A stretch of DNA of 64,000 nucleotides from positions 16,414,501 to 16,478,500 of the forward strand of contig NC_066837.1 in assembly GCF_001640805.2 (NCBI RefSeq), written 5' to 3'. The DNA comes from Lates calcarifer (lineage: Eukaryota > Chordata > Actinopteri > Centropomidae). The notes beneath the pieces are model-generated. The model ran no database searches and was not told the origin of the DNA. It worked only from the letters and a program-made list of their open reading frames with translations. Made by a program: the position numbers and the translations under genes. Positions 11,001 through 24,575 of this stretch are shown in pieces; positions within the stretch are counted from its first letter, which is position 1, and every line of letters starts with the position of its first letter.

Positions 11001-14000
11001 GGTTGTGAAACACTGCCAGGCATTCCAGATCAGTGTCACACACCAGAAAAACCTCAAAAGCACACAACCACCAACACACACCATCCAGAACCAAACTGAT
11101 CAAAAAGTAAAACAAGGACACCTCGTTACAGAAATCATAAAGAGAAGCTGCCGTTACTTAATCGGTGGTTCAGTTTGCTTTCCTGGGGTTTACAAAGGAT
11201 TTGGTGGCAGCTATTTTTCCTTTCTTAAACATCTCAGATGCTAGAATGTACATATTAGATTTGCTCTAAAGCAGAGTAGGCTTGCATCCTCTTTGGGGCA
11301 CACGCTATTCATCCACATGTATTTCTTTGTTTTGAGTATTAAATCTTAACAGCCGTACCTCTACAACTGTCTGCAGTCTACAAAGTGGTACAGAGAGTCA
11401 TAATCAAGTACTACAGTACACCACGATATACAGACAACTATTATCCTCTCTCCAGTAAAGCTAACATAGCACTCATGCTTCAGCATGCTGTCCCACTAAG
11501 GTGCAAAAATGCAGCTATTGGCTGACACATGACACAGAGAGATGACATAGTACTATATGACGTCATACAGATGACGAGAAAGAGAGTAAACCATGCAGGA
11601 TACAGCTCTGGAATTAAATGCTGAATGCAGTTAGAGAGGTGATTGGAATGAATGCATAAGAAGTGGTAGTCATAGTTGTTGCACTTGCAGATAGATGCAG
11701 TACATTCAGTTATACAAGTGGCCTTTATAATGCCATGCGGTCAATGGCTAATCTCGTAATCGTTTCATTCACCACCTCCCCAATCAATCAATCACAGGAT
11801 TAGCCAATCAGGTTCTGTCAATCAACCAATCAGTCAAGCTCCCTTCAGTAAAGGAGTCTTTCATTTGGGTGTTGGGTGCATTTTATTTCATTTGGACGGA
11901 TGGGGTGGGGGGAGGGGTCATTCAAAGATGATGCCATGTGTACACAACTTACCGTTGCCAGGGAAACGGCGTGAGGACACGCGAGCAGTTACCGTGGAGA
12001 CTGACAACAACAACAACATACAAAAATCATCAGGGAAATAGAGAAAATATATGTAAGAAAGAAATGATGAACCAAAAAAAAAAGAGAGAAAACATAAACA
12101 AAAACGAGGTAATGAAAAGCAACCCCCACCCTGTGGTAGAGAGGAAGTGATGTAACAGGTCACGTGTCAACAGTCACCTACAAGTATCAGCCATTAGACA
12201 ACAATCTAACCTCTACTGTTTAAAACCCACTACAAACACAGATCATAAAAAAGTTTAGAAAGGGAGAAACAAATGGAAACAAAAAATGTCAGAAATTTAA
12301 ATCTAACGTGGGAGGGGGAACTACCCATTATTATTGCCCAGATTATATTCAAATAACTGACAAAATAATCACTCAAAAACAGAATTTAAAAAAGAAAAAA
12401 AATCAAACTTAATCCCATTCTCCAATGTTTATGCTACCTGACTACATCACAGGACAGGGAAATGGACAGAGATATGGAGGGAGGGATGGACAGCAGAGAT
12501 GCAGGTGCATATGGGGGACACACAAACTGGGAGAGACAGACAGACAGACTGGCCTGGTGAAAAAGAGTGGAGAGAGATGGAGGAGAACCAATATATACAA
12601 GAAACAAAAAGGAAAGGAGAGGGAACGACAGCTATCTATTGCATTCTCTTCACTTGTTCATTCTCTCTCAACCCTCCATATTTTTAATTCTGCACACCCA
12701 CACACAGAGACAGAGAAGAGTGCAGGGCATTCAAGACCATGCAGAAGAGCTTTAGTAGCAAGTAAAAAAAATAAAAAATAAAAAACAAAGCGTGATTTAA
12801 AATCAAGAGCCAGAGCAAATGGCGAAAGCATGGTGTATTTGATCTCCCAAGGCCATTTGCAACTGAAATCTGAGCTCATGCTGACAAATTAAAAAAAAAA
12901 TGTCACAACAAAATGCACTTCCATGAGATCTGGTGTTCTTTTTCAGGAGTGGTGGATGCAGGTGTGTGTGTAAACAATACATTTCTTTTTTCTTTCTCTC
13001 TATCTTTTTTTTTCTCCATCCATCTCGCACATCTGAAAACAGCTTTTTTAAAGCATCAGAAATGACACCACACTTCTCACGGCAGTCTCATTCCCAAAAA
13101 ACTGCCCCCTGAAAATGCCCCCATCATGCATCAGTCTCTTAACACATCAAACATTAAAATTAAAAAAAAAAAAACTGCGACCCAGAGGCACCTGCGTAAT
13201 ATTAAGTGAAAGAGTGGAAAAACTCCAAGATGACATCTGACCTTACGATCCATCCATGCAACATACAGTAGCCTCTTACAGACACCAGCAAGCACTTTTT
13301 TTAAAAGAGGAAAATAACTGAGAGGCCATTAACTGCCCTTCAAGTCATAATGCAACCATAAACCAAAAATGGCCACTCATCATGATCATGGAAGAAGTGA
13401 TGATGGTGATGGAAAAGGTGCAGGAAAACAAAAATAAATGAGATCCTACATGCTGTGACAGAAAGCAGATATCGTCAGCAACTGTGTCATATAGTGACGT
13501 CTTCACCGGCCATGCCTGTTGTGTAGCCACTCCACCCAGCATGCTTTGCAAACCACACAGCTTTAAAAGATCAAGGTGCAAATGGACAGCCCACGACATC
13601 AACGACAAGAACGAACAACAGCATAAACATCGACAGGAAAGTGCCGTCAAAAAAGAGACTGTTTGTGTGCGCGGCACCACTGCACCATGCTATAGTGAAG
13701 CCAGAGGGGTTAGAGTTGAACACATACAGCCATCCGGAAAAACCTTCTCTGGGGCAGAAACGACCAGAACAAACTCATTCTCATTGTCGGACATGGAAGG
13801 GAAAACAGAGGAGAAAATGGTCACTGTTTCAAAAAAAAAGGAGGAGGGGGGGGCAAGGGTTTTGAGTTACCTCGATTTTACGTCCTTCCACCAGTGTACC
13901 ATGAAGCTTCTCTCTGGCCCTCTCTGCGTCTGCACTTGACTCGAATGTTACAAAACCGAAGCCCTGCGAGCAGAAGAAAAAGGAAAAAGAGGAGGGGGAG

Positions 14001-17000
14001 AGTAAAGTGAGGGAATGTTGCAAATTATTGTTAAGCTTTTTCTCATCATTTATGCTGACAAAGTTTTAGAAATTGGGTGTTGCTCCAGAGCCCTACCTTG
14101 GACCCCCTCTCATTGAAAATGATCTCGACATCGAGGATTTTGCCAAATTGCTGAAAAAAAAGAGGAGGAAAATGAAGAGACTGAACAAGCATGAGCATGT
14201 AAGTCATGTACTGTATCTCTCCACAGGGTGTCAGCACTGTTTAACCATGATGGACTGGCACTGTGCCAGCTCTGGTAGTCCCCCCACCCCCCACTGTATC
14301 TTCCTTGCCTCTGCTCTTTTCTATGCACCACATCTCAGAAACATTCCTCTTACGAAACAGCCATGCTCTGAGCCACATTTTTACACCTGACTTTTTGACT
14401 CCTGTCTCTCAAGGATCATAGGAAATAAACAGTAAAGAGTAATTTGAGGTGAGGAGTCTTGACGTCACTGGATGGGCCCTTTGAGTCATTATTTTACAAA
14501 CTGCATGTTTTTAATCCAAACCTACTTTTCTGGGTTATTGTTATATGATGACGCATCATGGAAAAGGGGAAAATATTCCAGGTCTACATACCCCAAACAT
14601 CTGCCGTAGGTCAGGGTCTCGGAAGCGGAAGGGGATGTTGGATACGTGGAGGCGTTTGGGGGTCCCCTTGGCATCTGAATCATCCCCGACGCTCCCCCCG
14701 CCACCCCCTCCTCCCGAGCCGACCCCTGACTGCCCGTCAATCTGGGAGGACCCATCTGACTGCTGGGACAGAAGGATACAAAAGAGATACAGAAGTGATA
14801 AGGAGGGGAAAACAAAGAAGTAATGTCTTAATAGGGATGTAGGATCTGACAACAGAAATAGAAATATCTGTAAATCAGATTTTTACTGTTTACACTGTGG
14901 TAGCTGTAGCAATAAAATTAACAGTAGTTTTCATAACCTGCCATTATTTTCTTGATTAAATGATTAATGTTTTTGTCTTATAATAGAGGTGTCAGAATAC
15001 AGTGGTACTGACAAAAACTGAGATTTTTAAAAACTGAAATATACATAATATTAATGATACAAATATCATAATATTGTGAAAATAACCCAGCACTTTTGTA
15101 TAGTTATAGCCACCTCTCAAATTTGACTGACAGCATTATTATTATCATTGTTATTATTATATCACAATAATATAATTATCATGAATTCTTTTGGCCACAA
15201 TAATTGCATTATGAAATAACATGACAGTCCTATCTTATAATATAATCAAATTTCTTGTCTTTGTTTACACCTATTTTAAAACAGAAAACACTCACATTGA
15301 AGTCGCTAGAACCAGAGAAAGTTTGTCATTTCTATTTGAAGGGACTTGCATGATTAGTAAATTTTCAAAACGGTTAATCCACTAACTGCCTCTCTGTGCT
15401 ATCTCTAGTTGTATTTGTCAAGGTGGTATTTGTGAAGCAGGCCAATCTGCTTTTTCATCTTTTAACTGCAGTGATGACAAGCTTATTGGATTAATTTAGT
15501 AGTTGATTAACTGTATATTCATTACCATCAATTGTGAATTAATTGAAGTTATTTGTCAAGAGATATACCAAACCATCACTGGTGTCAGCATCTCAAGTGA
15601 AATGTTTTTTTCTGTTTTGTACCTCTCAAAATGGAATATTTTCAGGTTTTGCCCCACTGGTCGGATAAACCAAGCAATCAAAAAAAGTGCTTCTCAATGG
15701 ACATTCCAGGAACTTCAAAATATCAAGACATATATTGATACTATGATACACAATAAGGCTTTATCCATCCCCACTTTATGACTTCCTCGTGATATGCTGA
15801 TCTGATCTGTTGTTTTGGCATCAGCACAAGTACTGACCTTATTAGAAGAAAGGTTCAACATTTTGGGAAATATATGATTCACTTTCTTGCAGAGAGTTAG
15901 TTGCCTAGATGAATACACCACACACATATCTGTCCGTTCAAGTGTAAAAACAAGACATTGTCGGGGTTTTTTTTGTTTTTTTTACACGCAATGTCTTGGC
16001 CGGGCACAGTAACTTCCTGGAGTCTTATTATCAAAATGTCAAACTTTAAGTGGGTTGAGTATCCGCCAGACATCGGCAGTCACAATAAATACAGCTTGGT
16101 TCTTGTCATAATAAAATGTCACCATTTGCTACTATAAAATTCAGTAGATTTAGTTTTAAGTTACGCTTTAAATTTTTCACAAGCCTAAAAGTCTGTTTGT
16201 ACATGAACTTCTCCACTTTCAGTTGAAGACTAACTCCACACAAATCACTTTTTTGAGTTAGCAAATTACATGTTAGTTACTTTATTAAGCTATCAAATGA
16301 CCCTGGTCCCATTTTATAGTGTTCATTATAGTATTTGTTTCAAGTAATTTTCCTTTCCAGCGATTCTATCCACTTGACCGCAACCAAAAAACGTGTGAAA
16401 AATCTGTGAGTAACAGTGTGGACAGTATGGAGTGTAGAAAGAGTGAGAGCATCCAAATGAGAGTAGCAGTAGAAATACTACAGAAGTATATATATTAATA
16501 CTGCTAGTAATAATTTATAGTGTTGATAAGTGTTATAGTGTTTTAACCAAGTATTACATTTGAATAGTATCGGATCTGTAACTGTCAACTGAATCTGGGT
16601 ATCAGAACTGGTATTGTGTCAGATCGGTACTATTATTATTATTTTTTAAATCTATAACACATATTCCTACATGCTCTCGCTCTCCATGCCCTCTCCAGGC
16701 AAAGACCTGATGTGGGCTGCACACAGAGGAAGAGCCTGGCACTCACTTGGGCACTGAGGCTGCTGGCGGCGTTGGCGGCGCTGTTCGCTGCTCCGCCGGC
16801 TTCCACGGGGCCCTGGACGGCCCCCGCTGCATACAGGCTGCCCCCGTAATCCAGGGCCAAGCCGTTCTGGGGGGGCGGCGGTGGAGGTGGAGGGAACGCG
16901 GAGAAAGGTGGGGGTACAAGTCCCTCCTGACCGCCAGCACTATCCTGAGAGCCCTGATGGAAGGAAGAGAGAGAAGAGTAAGGCGGGGTGGTGGGGAGTG

Positions 17001-18650
17001 AAAGCTAAAGTAGCCGGCTGGCGAATTTCCACAGTATCTTTTACTGAGAGCATCACCCGAACACACAGAGACCACTTTCCTAAGAGCTTCAGTCTAAAAG
17101 TCATACAGGCATGGATATTATATTTCCATTTCACCATGTGTTTTGTGTGTAAATGCGTGCATGTATCTACACCCCCCACTCATTAAATATTCACTGCAGC
17201 CACATCTATTATTGAGGGTCAGATGCCTCCATGCTCAGAGTGTTGTACAATGGTGAGTGTCTAACGCCTGCACACACACTCACAAACGCCTCTGCACACA
17301 AACCACCTTTGGCACGCAAACACCCACACACCTAAACGCTCACACAAAGACCAACTGTTAGTGAGGAAAGCCTGCCCAAGTATTTTGTGTACATTATAAC
17401 CCCCAGAAAATACTTGTGTAAGTTACATCCGATATTCGAGCGCGTAGGAGAACAATAGAGGCTCCCACAAACACATGGTGGAGACACACAAACGTGGCAC
17501 AGGCTATAACACAACACATACACACATAGACCCACACATTCCTTGCTGTTGGCAGAGGGGCATGGATACCCTAAATGGTAACAGTTAGAGAGCGGAGGGA
17601 GACAGGAGGGACGGGAGAGAAAAGGGGGATGGATGATAAAAGGTGATGACTGATAGAGGAGGCATGACCTGTCTCTGATCAGAGCTGCAGAAGATAAACC
17701 AGTCATCACTGTCTTTCAGATCTTTTTATAACTCGCTAATAACTGCACTAGATATCAATCAAACACTGTTACTGAGAAAATTTTTTGGTTTTGATTTGCT
17801 GACAACACTAATATATTTATAACGAGACTACTGTCTACAGCCATGCTAATGGCTCTGTGAGGATATGGTGCTTTGAGCTAAATGCTAATGCAGGCAGCAC
17901 TAGAGGAAAAGTCAGAGGTCATGAGTCAGTCAGATTCATCCACGAATGTCTGTCCAAAATTTTGGAGCAATTCATCCTGTAGTTGTTGAACTAGCTAGCA
18001 TGGCTAATACAACATATCAGGTTTTACGATAAATTATTGGACTTATTTTCATAGTTGTTCCTGGTGCTTTCACAGGCCACCAACCTTCATCAAGATGGAG
18101 ACAGGCAGTCAATAAAAAAGCAGAATACTTAATCATATGAGCAAAACAATTCATAAAAGTAATCAAAAGAGACCCAAAAGTGAAATTCCTATAATCAAAG
18201 ATAAAAGCATGCAGATGCAAATATTAGGAAAGTAGGGGTTAGAATACTAAAATCATTACACTACTATTATTAAATACTACTGAGCAGCCATTGTTTAGCC
18301 TCTTATTCTTGTCATTTTTCTTTGTCTTCTTAAAATCCTTGTTCATTTCACTCTCCTCCTACTTCTAATAGTTATCATTTTCACTATTATTACTATGATT
18401 ATTATTATCACTAGTAATAGTAGCAGAACTAAAGGCAGGTAGTAATAATTAATTCATTAGGAAAAGTAATAGTTGGTGGCCACCTCTAGAAATACTGCTC
18501 TACTAGACATCTGCTTGGCTACATTGATTGAGAGTGTGTGTGTGTGTGTGTGTGTGTGACTGACAGGCTGCAGCAATGCCCATCTGAGTTGCACAATAGA
18601 TCTCTGTCCCTTTGGGAGTGTTAAAAGTGTGTGGGTGGGTGTCTATGTAT

Positions 18651-18721
<71 letters not shown>

Positions 18722-21700
18722 CGTGCCATCTGTCTCCCAGCTTTTGACCTTTCTCAGCAGCACACCTGTGACACGGTAGCCGAGCCCCTCGACTCAGTGA
18801 CAAACCAGGGGATGCACACAGTCGACACGGATCACATCGATATTGTGACATGAGAGCAGCTACAGCCGAGCTGCACCAAGTAAACAGTGAGAAGGAACTC
18901 TAGATGTAATCAACACAGGTAAACAAAAATAAATAAGACTCTGTGTTGTGTGTTCTACTGAATATTTACAAGACTCAAAATAACAAATCATTACAGCAAT
19001 TTGCATTTAACAGGTAGAGAGGTCAGACTTGCATGTGTCTGACCTCTTGCAAAACATTGTTTTTTAATATCTTGTCATGTTGACAAGTACATGTGCAATG
19101 GACAACAAATTAATTACATCTTATATCTATCTCTTTTTATTCTACCTTTATCCTTTTATCCTCATTCTTTAAATCGATTTTGTCTGATGGAAACAATTCA
19201 CTAATTAACTTTAAAACCAGGGCTACCTTTAACAATAAAATGCAACAGTTATTTTTTCATGGCTGCCAAACTATTTACTTTACTACGTGCCAGCCCTTAA
19301 ATTTCAGTGAATCCAAATATGTAATAGGAGTGAATGCATCAACATATCAAAAGGAAAGAACAGTGTCATGTGCATTTAATGAATGAATAAAGTCTTGATT
19401 TATTCACCAGCTTTCTCACTGCCATTCCAAATACACTGCTACAAATTATGATGAGGAAAACCCATACAGAAAAGGTATTATAAATCACATATAGATTTAA
19501 AAATGTTTAAAGATATTTTGGAAAAATGTCTCTCAGTAGTTCAACTACAGTGCATGCAAATCTGTGGCACAAGCATCATGTGGATAAGCAACATCTTTAA
19601 GCATCAGTCTTCAGTTGCATATTCACTTCAAATAACATGTCCTATCCCATCAGAAAGTATTTCACCTGGTGGCTATTCCTCTTTTTACTACTGATCTAAG
19701 AGCAAAGGAAACAGCACCAGGTGTTTAAGGAGAAAGGCTTTGAACTCCACTTATGACTACAGCCTGTCGTGATTTCAGCAGGGTAATCACAACCAGCAGT
19801 CCTGTTATCTCACTCCCTCCTCTCCGCGATAACAGACGGGGAATACATGTTTATCATTAATCTCAACACCGTAAGCTTGGAACCAAACTGTGCAGTCATA
19901 CTCGCCCTCTTTGCGTACCTAAATCCCTGAACTGCTGCCTGCTGCTGCTGCTGCTGCTCTCCTGCCAGGTGAAGAGCCACCACCTCCTGCCAGAATAAAA
20001 ACCACGTTCTCCATCTTCAGTGCCTGGCACTCGAACAATAAAGCCGCCAGATTACTGACCACAGTGTCCAAGTTTAACTTCATTCACATTTCCAGATAGC
20101 AGCTGTGTCCGCTCATCTAAACCCTGCAGCTGTATGAACCTCTTCCAATCTCGTCCACAAGCATCCAAATTAAGATTTTGCTAAATGATAACATCTCTCA
20201 CTTCTCTTCCTGTGGTGCTTTAGTTTCATGTAGCAGCACGACCATCTTATACCTTGGTTTGCACAGACTGTTGCACAGCCATTATTATGACTTGCTTATA
20301 TAACACCAATATGTACATAAACATACATCTAGGTCAGCAAAATCTCAGTCTTTCCTGAGTGCTTTTCATAACAGAATAGAATGTATTGGTTAAATATTGG
20401 TTTCAATGTGCTTCTCATCTGCATGTCTTTCCATACATTACTCCTCCCTCCTTTGAATTTGTTTTCATTTAATAGTAGCTATAATTTTATGCTCTAATTA
20501 ATGAACAAAAGCTCAAAAATAGACCAGAAAAATGTTAATGTGTGAAGATGTTTGTCTTTGTTGTAAAAAAAAAAAAAAGATCTAGTCTGTTACATCACTG
20601 ATGGTAATAATGTGAACATGAGCTGCAATCCTCAGATGAGACATCCTGAATTCATTATATTTGCTCAATTCAGACAGACAGAAAAGGAGAGCAGAAACTG
20701 AGAATGAGTCAGTTTAGATCAGGCTTTTAACTGCTGGAGATACAAAATACATAATATGCTAAGTGATACACCGGATGACTTCGCCTTGCAATGGCACATT
20801 CCAGATTAGCTGCGTCTGCTGAGGTGAAAATGATAGTGGGTGGAGCAAGTCATTCTGGGTCACCAGGTAGGAGCTTACCTGGATGACAAACAGAAATAGA
20901 GAAACTGGACCCGCTCCTGGGTCCTTCTAGAAAGGGAAAGTTGATCACCCAGCACTGGTCAAGTGGTGAAATGGGAAAAGTACACTGGCAATATTTTGCA
21001 GCACTGACAGAACTTTTCTGTATACATGTTGATTTAGTCTCAGACAGCTTCAAAACACTGTACTATGGAAAGTTTTTAGCTTTCTTAGAAGTTATGGCTC
21101 AATGAGTGGTAAAGTCGATCTGTCTGTCGCTCTGTTGGTCCACCCACCAGTTTGCTGCAGACTGAAATATGTCAACAACTATTAGATGGATTGTCATGAA
21201 ATTTAGCACACACGTACATGTTAGCCGTGTGCTGTCATTAGCATTTATCTCACAGTGCTGCTGTGCCTAATGGTTGGGTTACTCTCCCAAAGAAGTAGCT
21301 GTCCAATCATGTCGGAAATCAAAAGTGTTGATGGCTGATCCAAACGGCCACACTGGAAGGCAGAGTGAAAAGCTGGCTATCATAGAGAGGGTGGAGGACG
21401 GGGCATGAGATTTTTTAATATGGAGATAAGGGGGCTAATTCATCCGCTTGTTCACAGATTCATAGAGTTGCACAGAAAGCTAGAGAAGTTTAAACCTTTT
21501 CTTTCCTCCTTTCTCAACTTCACACATCTAGCCAATCACGGCATGAGGTGGGTGTGAACGTCAGATTGCTGGTTTCGGAAAGTCACAGATATGGCTGACA
21601 CATTGGCAGTTTTAGTCTTGTTTAAAGTCTAAAGCTATCGTGTGTATTATGTGTGCCACTTGCTGTGAAATTAATTGCCTTTCATGGGACGATAAGCCTG

Positions 21701-24531
21701 GATCTGGAACAATAACAAAAATGAAGGAAGGAAAAAACACTTGAGGAAATCCTGGGAAACTTTACACACAGGGATTCCCCCTGCCACAGTAGTTGGCACA
21801 GAGAATATTGTTGACTGCAAGACATACAAGTGCAATGAAATTCTACCTTTTATCAAATTTGTTGGGAAAACCACCCTCCTACTCTGCATTAAAATGTTGA
21901 ACACAGCTCCACTGTTGTCGTACTCGAGTCCCAACATTCATGACTCATGACACAACTCACTCGACTACAGATGAGTCAGTCTTGGGCTTGACAAGTTGTG
22001 ATGCAACTCAGACAGAATGATAGTGACTTGGATTTTAATGCTGCACACTTGGGAATTGAGGGTTTTTAAATATCTTGGCTGCAACACTATATATCATTTT
22101 CTCAGTCTATACCACTGATCGCACAGTGTTTCTGTCAATCATAACATCCTCCTCATTGTTGTTGCTCATACACAGAAACAGACTACAGCCTAGCAGGAGA
22201 ATGGACAACCCCGGCTGTTGCTGCTCCTTTTGCCAGACCAAAATAGAAGCGGGAATACAAGCCAAAAACAACCTTGTATTTGTGTTCGACGATTGGCCTT
22301 TTCAGAGGAGATCCATTTTAGCCGCATCTCAACGGCCCCTCTCTCTACCTGATACACTGTGTCAACAGCCTGGTATCTACAAAAATAGTGTGTGCCTGCA
22401 TGCTGCCTTTTTTTTTTCCTGCTCTCTCTCAAACCATCAAGTTATGGGCCTTTTGCTGACTGCGAGTGGCCTTTGTGATTCGCATCAGGATAAAAGCATC
22501 TACTGAATAAATGCACATAGATAGCAGGATAAAAGGAGGAACACAAAGACGGAGAGGGAGGCCATTCTTGGACAATTTGAAGGGAAGTGCTGCCCTGTAG
22601 ACAAGCAAACTGTATCCTGTGTATTTGTGTCAGCACTCGGGTTCGTGTACGTTTTGTTTGTGTACATGTTGTGTGCATGTCAGCGTGTGTGCGTTTGTGC
22701 ATACGCTCCCCTGGCGTTAAGGCGCTAAGGGTTGTGTAAGTGTATGAGTTGGCCAGGCAAAGCCAGTGACTCAGAGCGGTAGCTGTAGCTGGCTTACTTT
22801 CGGGTCAGTTAGCAGCAGCAAGTGTGTCTGAGGAGACATGTTACAAAATGTGCTCGTCTGAAGCGGTCTCTCCCTACGCTAGAGGAGGAGACAAGGAGGG
22901 GAGAGGAGAGGAACATGGCTAAGAGCTAACTAGGGCAGCACTGGGTCATTTCACATGAATAATGACATTTCTTACTTTCTCGGGCCTCAAGCCACTAGTC
23001 TATAGCCTAATTCAACAAACTTGACAATGGAAAATGTGATTCATGCTGTTAGCAGCAGCTCACATTTTGGCTCAATAATCGTATTAACTGGGGAAGTTGT
23101 GTTCAGCTCAGATCTTGGCTTTCGACTCCGTGCTGTTGTTACCCAAGCTGCAAACAGCTGGAGAAACGTTTACGACGTGTCTGTGGCATACCGATGAGCC
23201 AGGAGACACCCTCTTGTTAAATTATTCCATCCCACGTCAACCCCTCCTCCTTCTCTTCCATCACTCCCCCCCTCCCCCTCCCAATCCCCCTCTCTTGCTC
23301 TTCTTCACTGCTCCTCTTGCTGCTGTTCTCCCTTTCCTCCCACTCTCTCTGCTGTGTGCTTCGCTTCTTTACGCTTCATAAAATCCAGACGGGACCCTTG
23401 CATACGTCCCGCCCCCACGCATGTCAATCAAGACCATTTGCCTCATAGCAACAGGATATCAGTGGTGCCCGGGCTCCTCCTCCCACACTCTTCTCCATCT
23501 CCTTATAGGGTAACATGTCTGCTTGTCAAATAAACCCCTCCCAATACACCCCCATCATTGTCCTTGTACGGTGTCACGTATGATTCCCCCTTCCTCGCAG
23601 GCCATTTCTGAGAGACCCGCCTTCAACATACAAGTGTGTAGGAACACACGCATGCACAGGCCTGTAGCATACACACACACTCTCACGCACACTATCACTG
23701 ACTTCCCCTGTCATCTCCTCTTTACCTGTATCAAAGGTCCGTTAGGTTCCACTGCAGCATTTTATGAAAAATAAACACTCCAAAACAAAAAGATGATGAC
23801 ATTATTTGTCCACATATACTCCTCATTAAAACCCGCACGCCACCCCAGGCAAACACATGTGCAGGTGAACACACAAACTCGCAGAAAGACATGTTATTTA
23901 CCCACCATGAACACACCTCTTCCAATGAGTTAGGCATGACTGTGAAACAAGTTAGTCTTGTTTTTGTGGTCAGGTAGGGCTCTGTAATAAGACAACACTC
24001 GTCTTGGTGTCCAGTATATTTTAGGAATACACACACAAGCCAGCCATAGGACGGTGTTGTCACTGTCAACCGCACAACCACCAAAGAGTCAGTGAGGGCA
24101 ATCCCTATCAATTTCAAAAGCAGGTTGTTTTGAAAGCCACGCATATGCCTCGCAGTGAGTGCTTTTAGCCATTAGAAATGCAAATAGCTGCTAAAGAGGA
24201 ATAATAGTTATGGCAGCTCGAGGTGTGAGCAATTTCATAGTCTCTTATCTCTCTCTTTTTTTTTAGAAGCATAGAGCAAAGGTGTTTACCTCACATGGCT
24301 CTCCCATCGACGTTTTCCTCACGCCTTGAACCATCTAACAATCTGCACAAAATGAATGACTCATGCGAGTTGCCACGGCAACACGGCTCATTGGGATCAT
24401 TTAACGACCATTATTGTTAACCCTGCACAGAATCAATAACAAGATTTGGGAGGTGGAGGAGGTTGGTCGGGCGGGTGGGCGGGTAGGTGGGGGTGAATTC
24501 TCACGACCCGTTTTCAGTTTATGCAAGTGCG

Positions 24532-24575
<44 letters not shown>

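Larger units (their letters stand above)
9941..13870 (-). other. rbfox2 intron 6
   Basis: 3.9-kb intron between the 93-nt RRM exon and the enlarged exon 7. It contains two TGCATG motifs near its start, clusters of CCAAT pentamers near 10470-10555 and 11780-11835, a GA-rich patch at 10590-10740 and A-rich runs. No exon was recognised. Confidence 0.65.

Noticed and set aside
13484..13939. 151-residue plus-strand frame
   Set aside because: Antisense to the rbfox2 93-nt exon and its intron; begins with a non-ATG codon.
18503..18853. Frames with long Thr-His or Cys-Val runs
   Set aside because: Translations of the (TG)n microsatellite on either strand.
22075..22506. 143-residue plus-strand frame with CCCSFCQ motif
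   Set aside because: Intronic, starts with a non-ATG codon, no domain; the cysteines do not form a known zinc-binding pattern.
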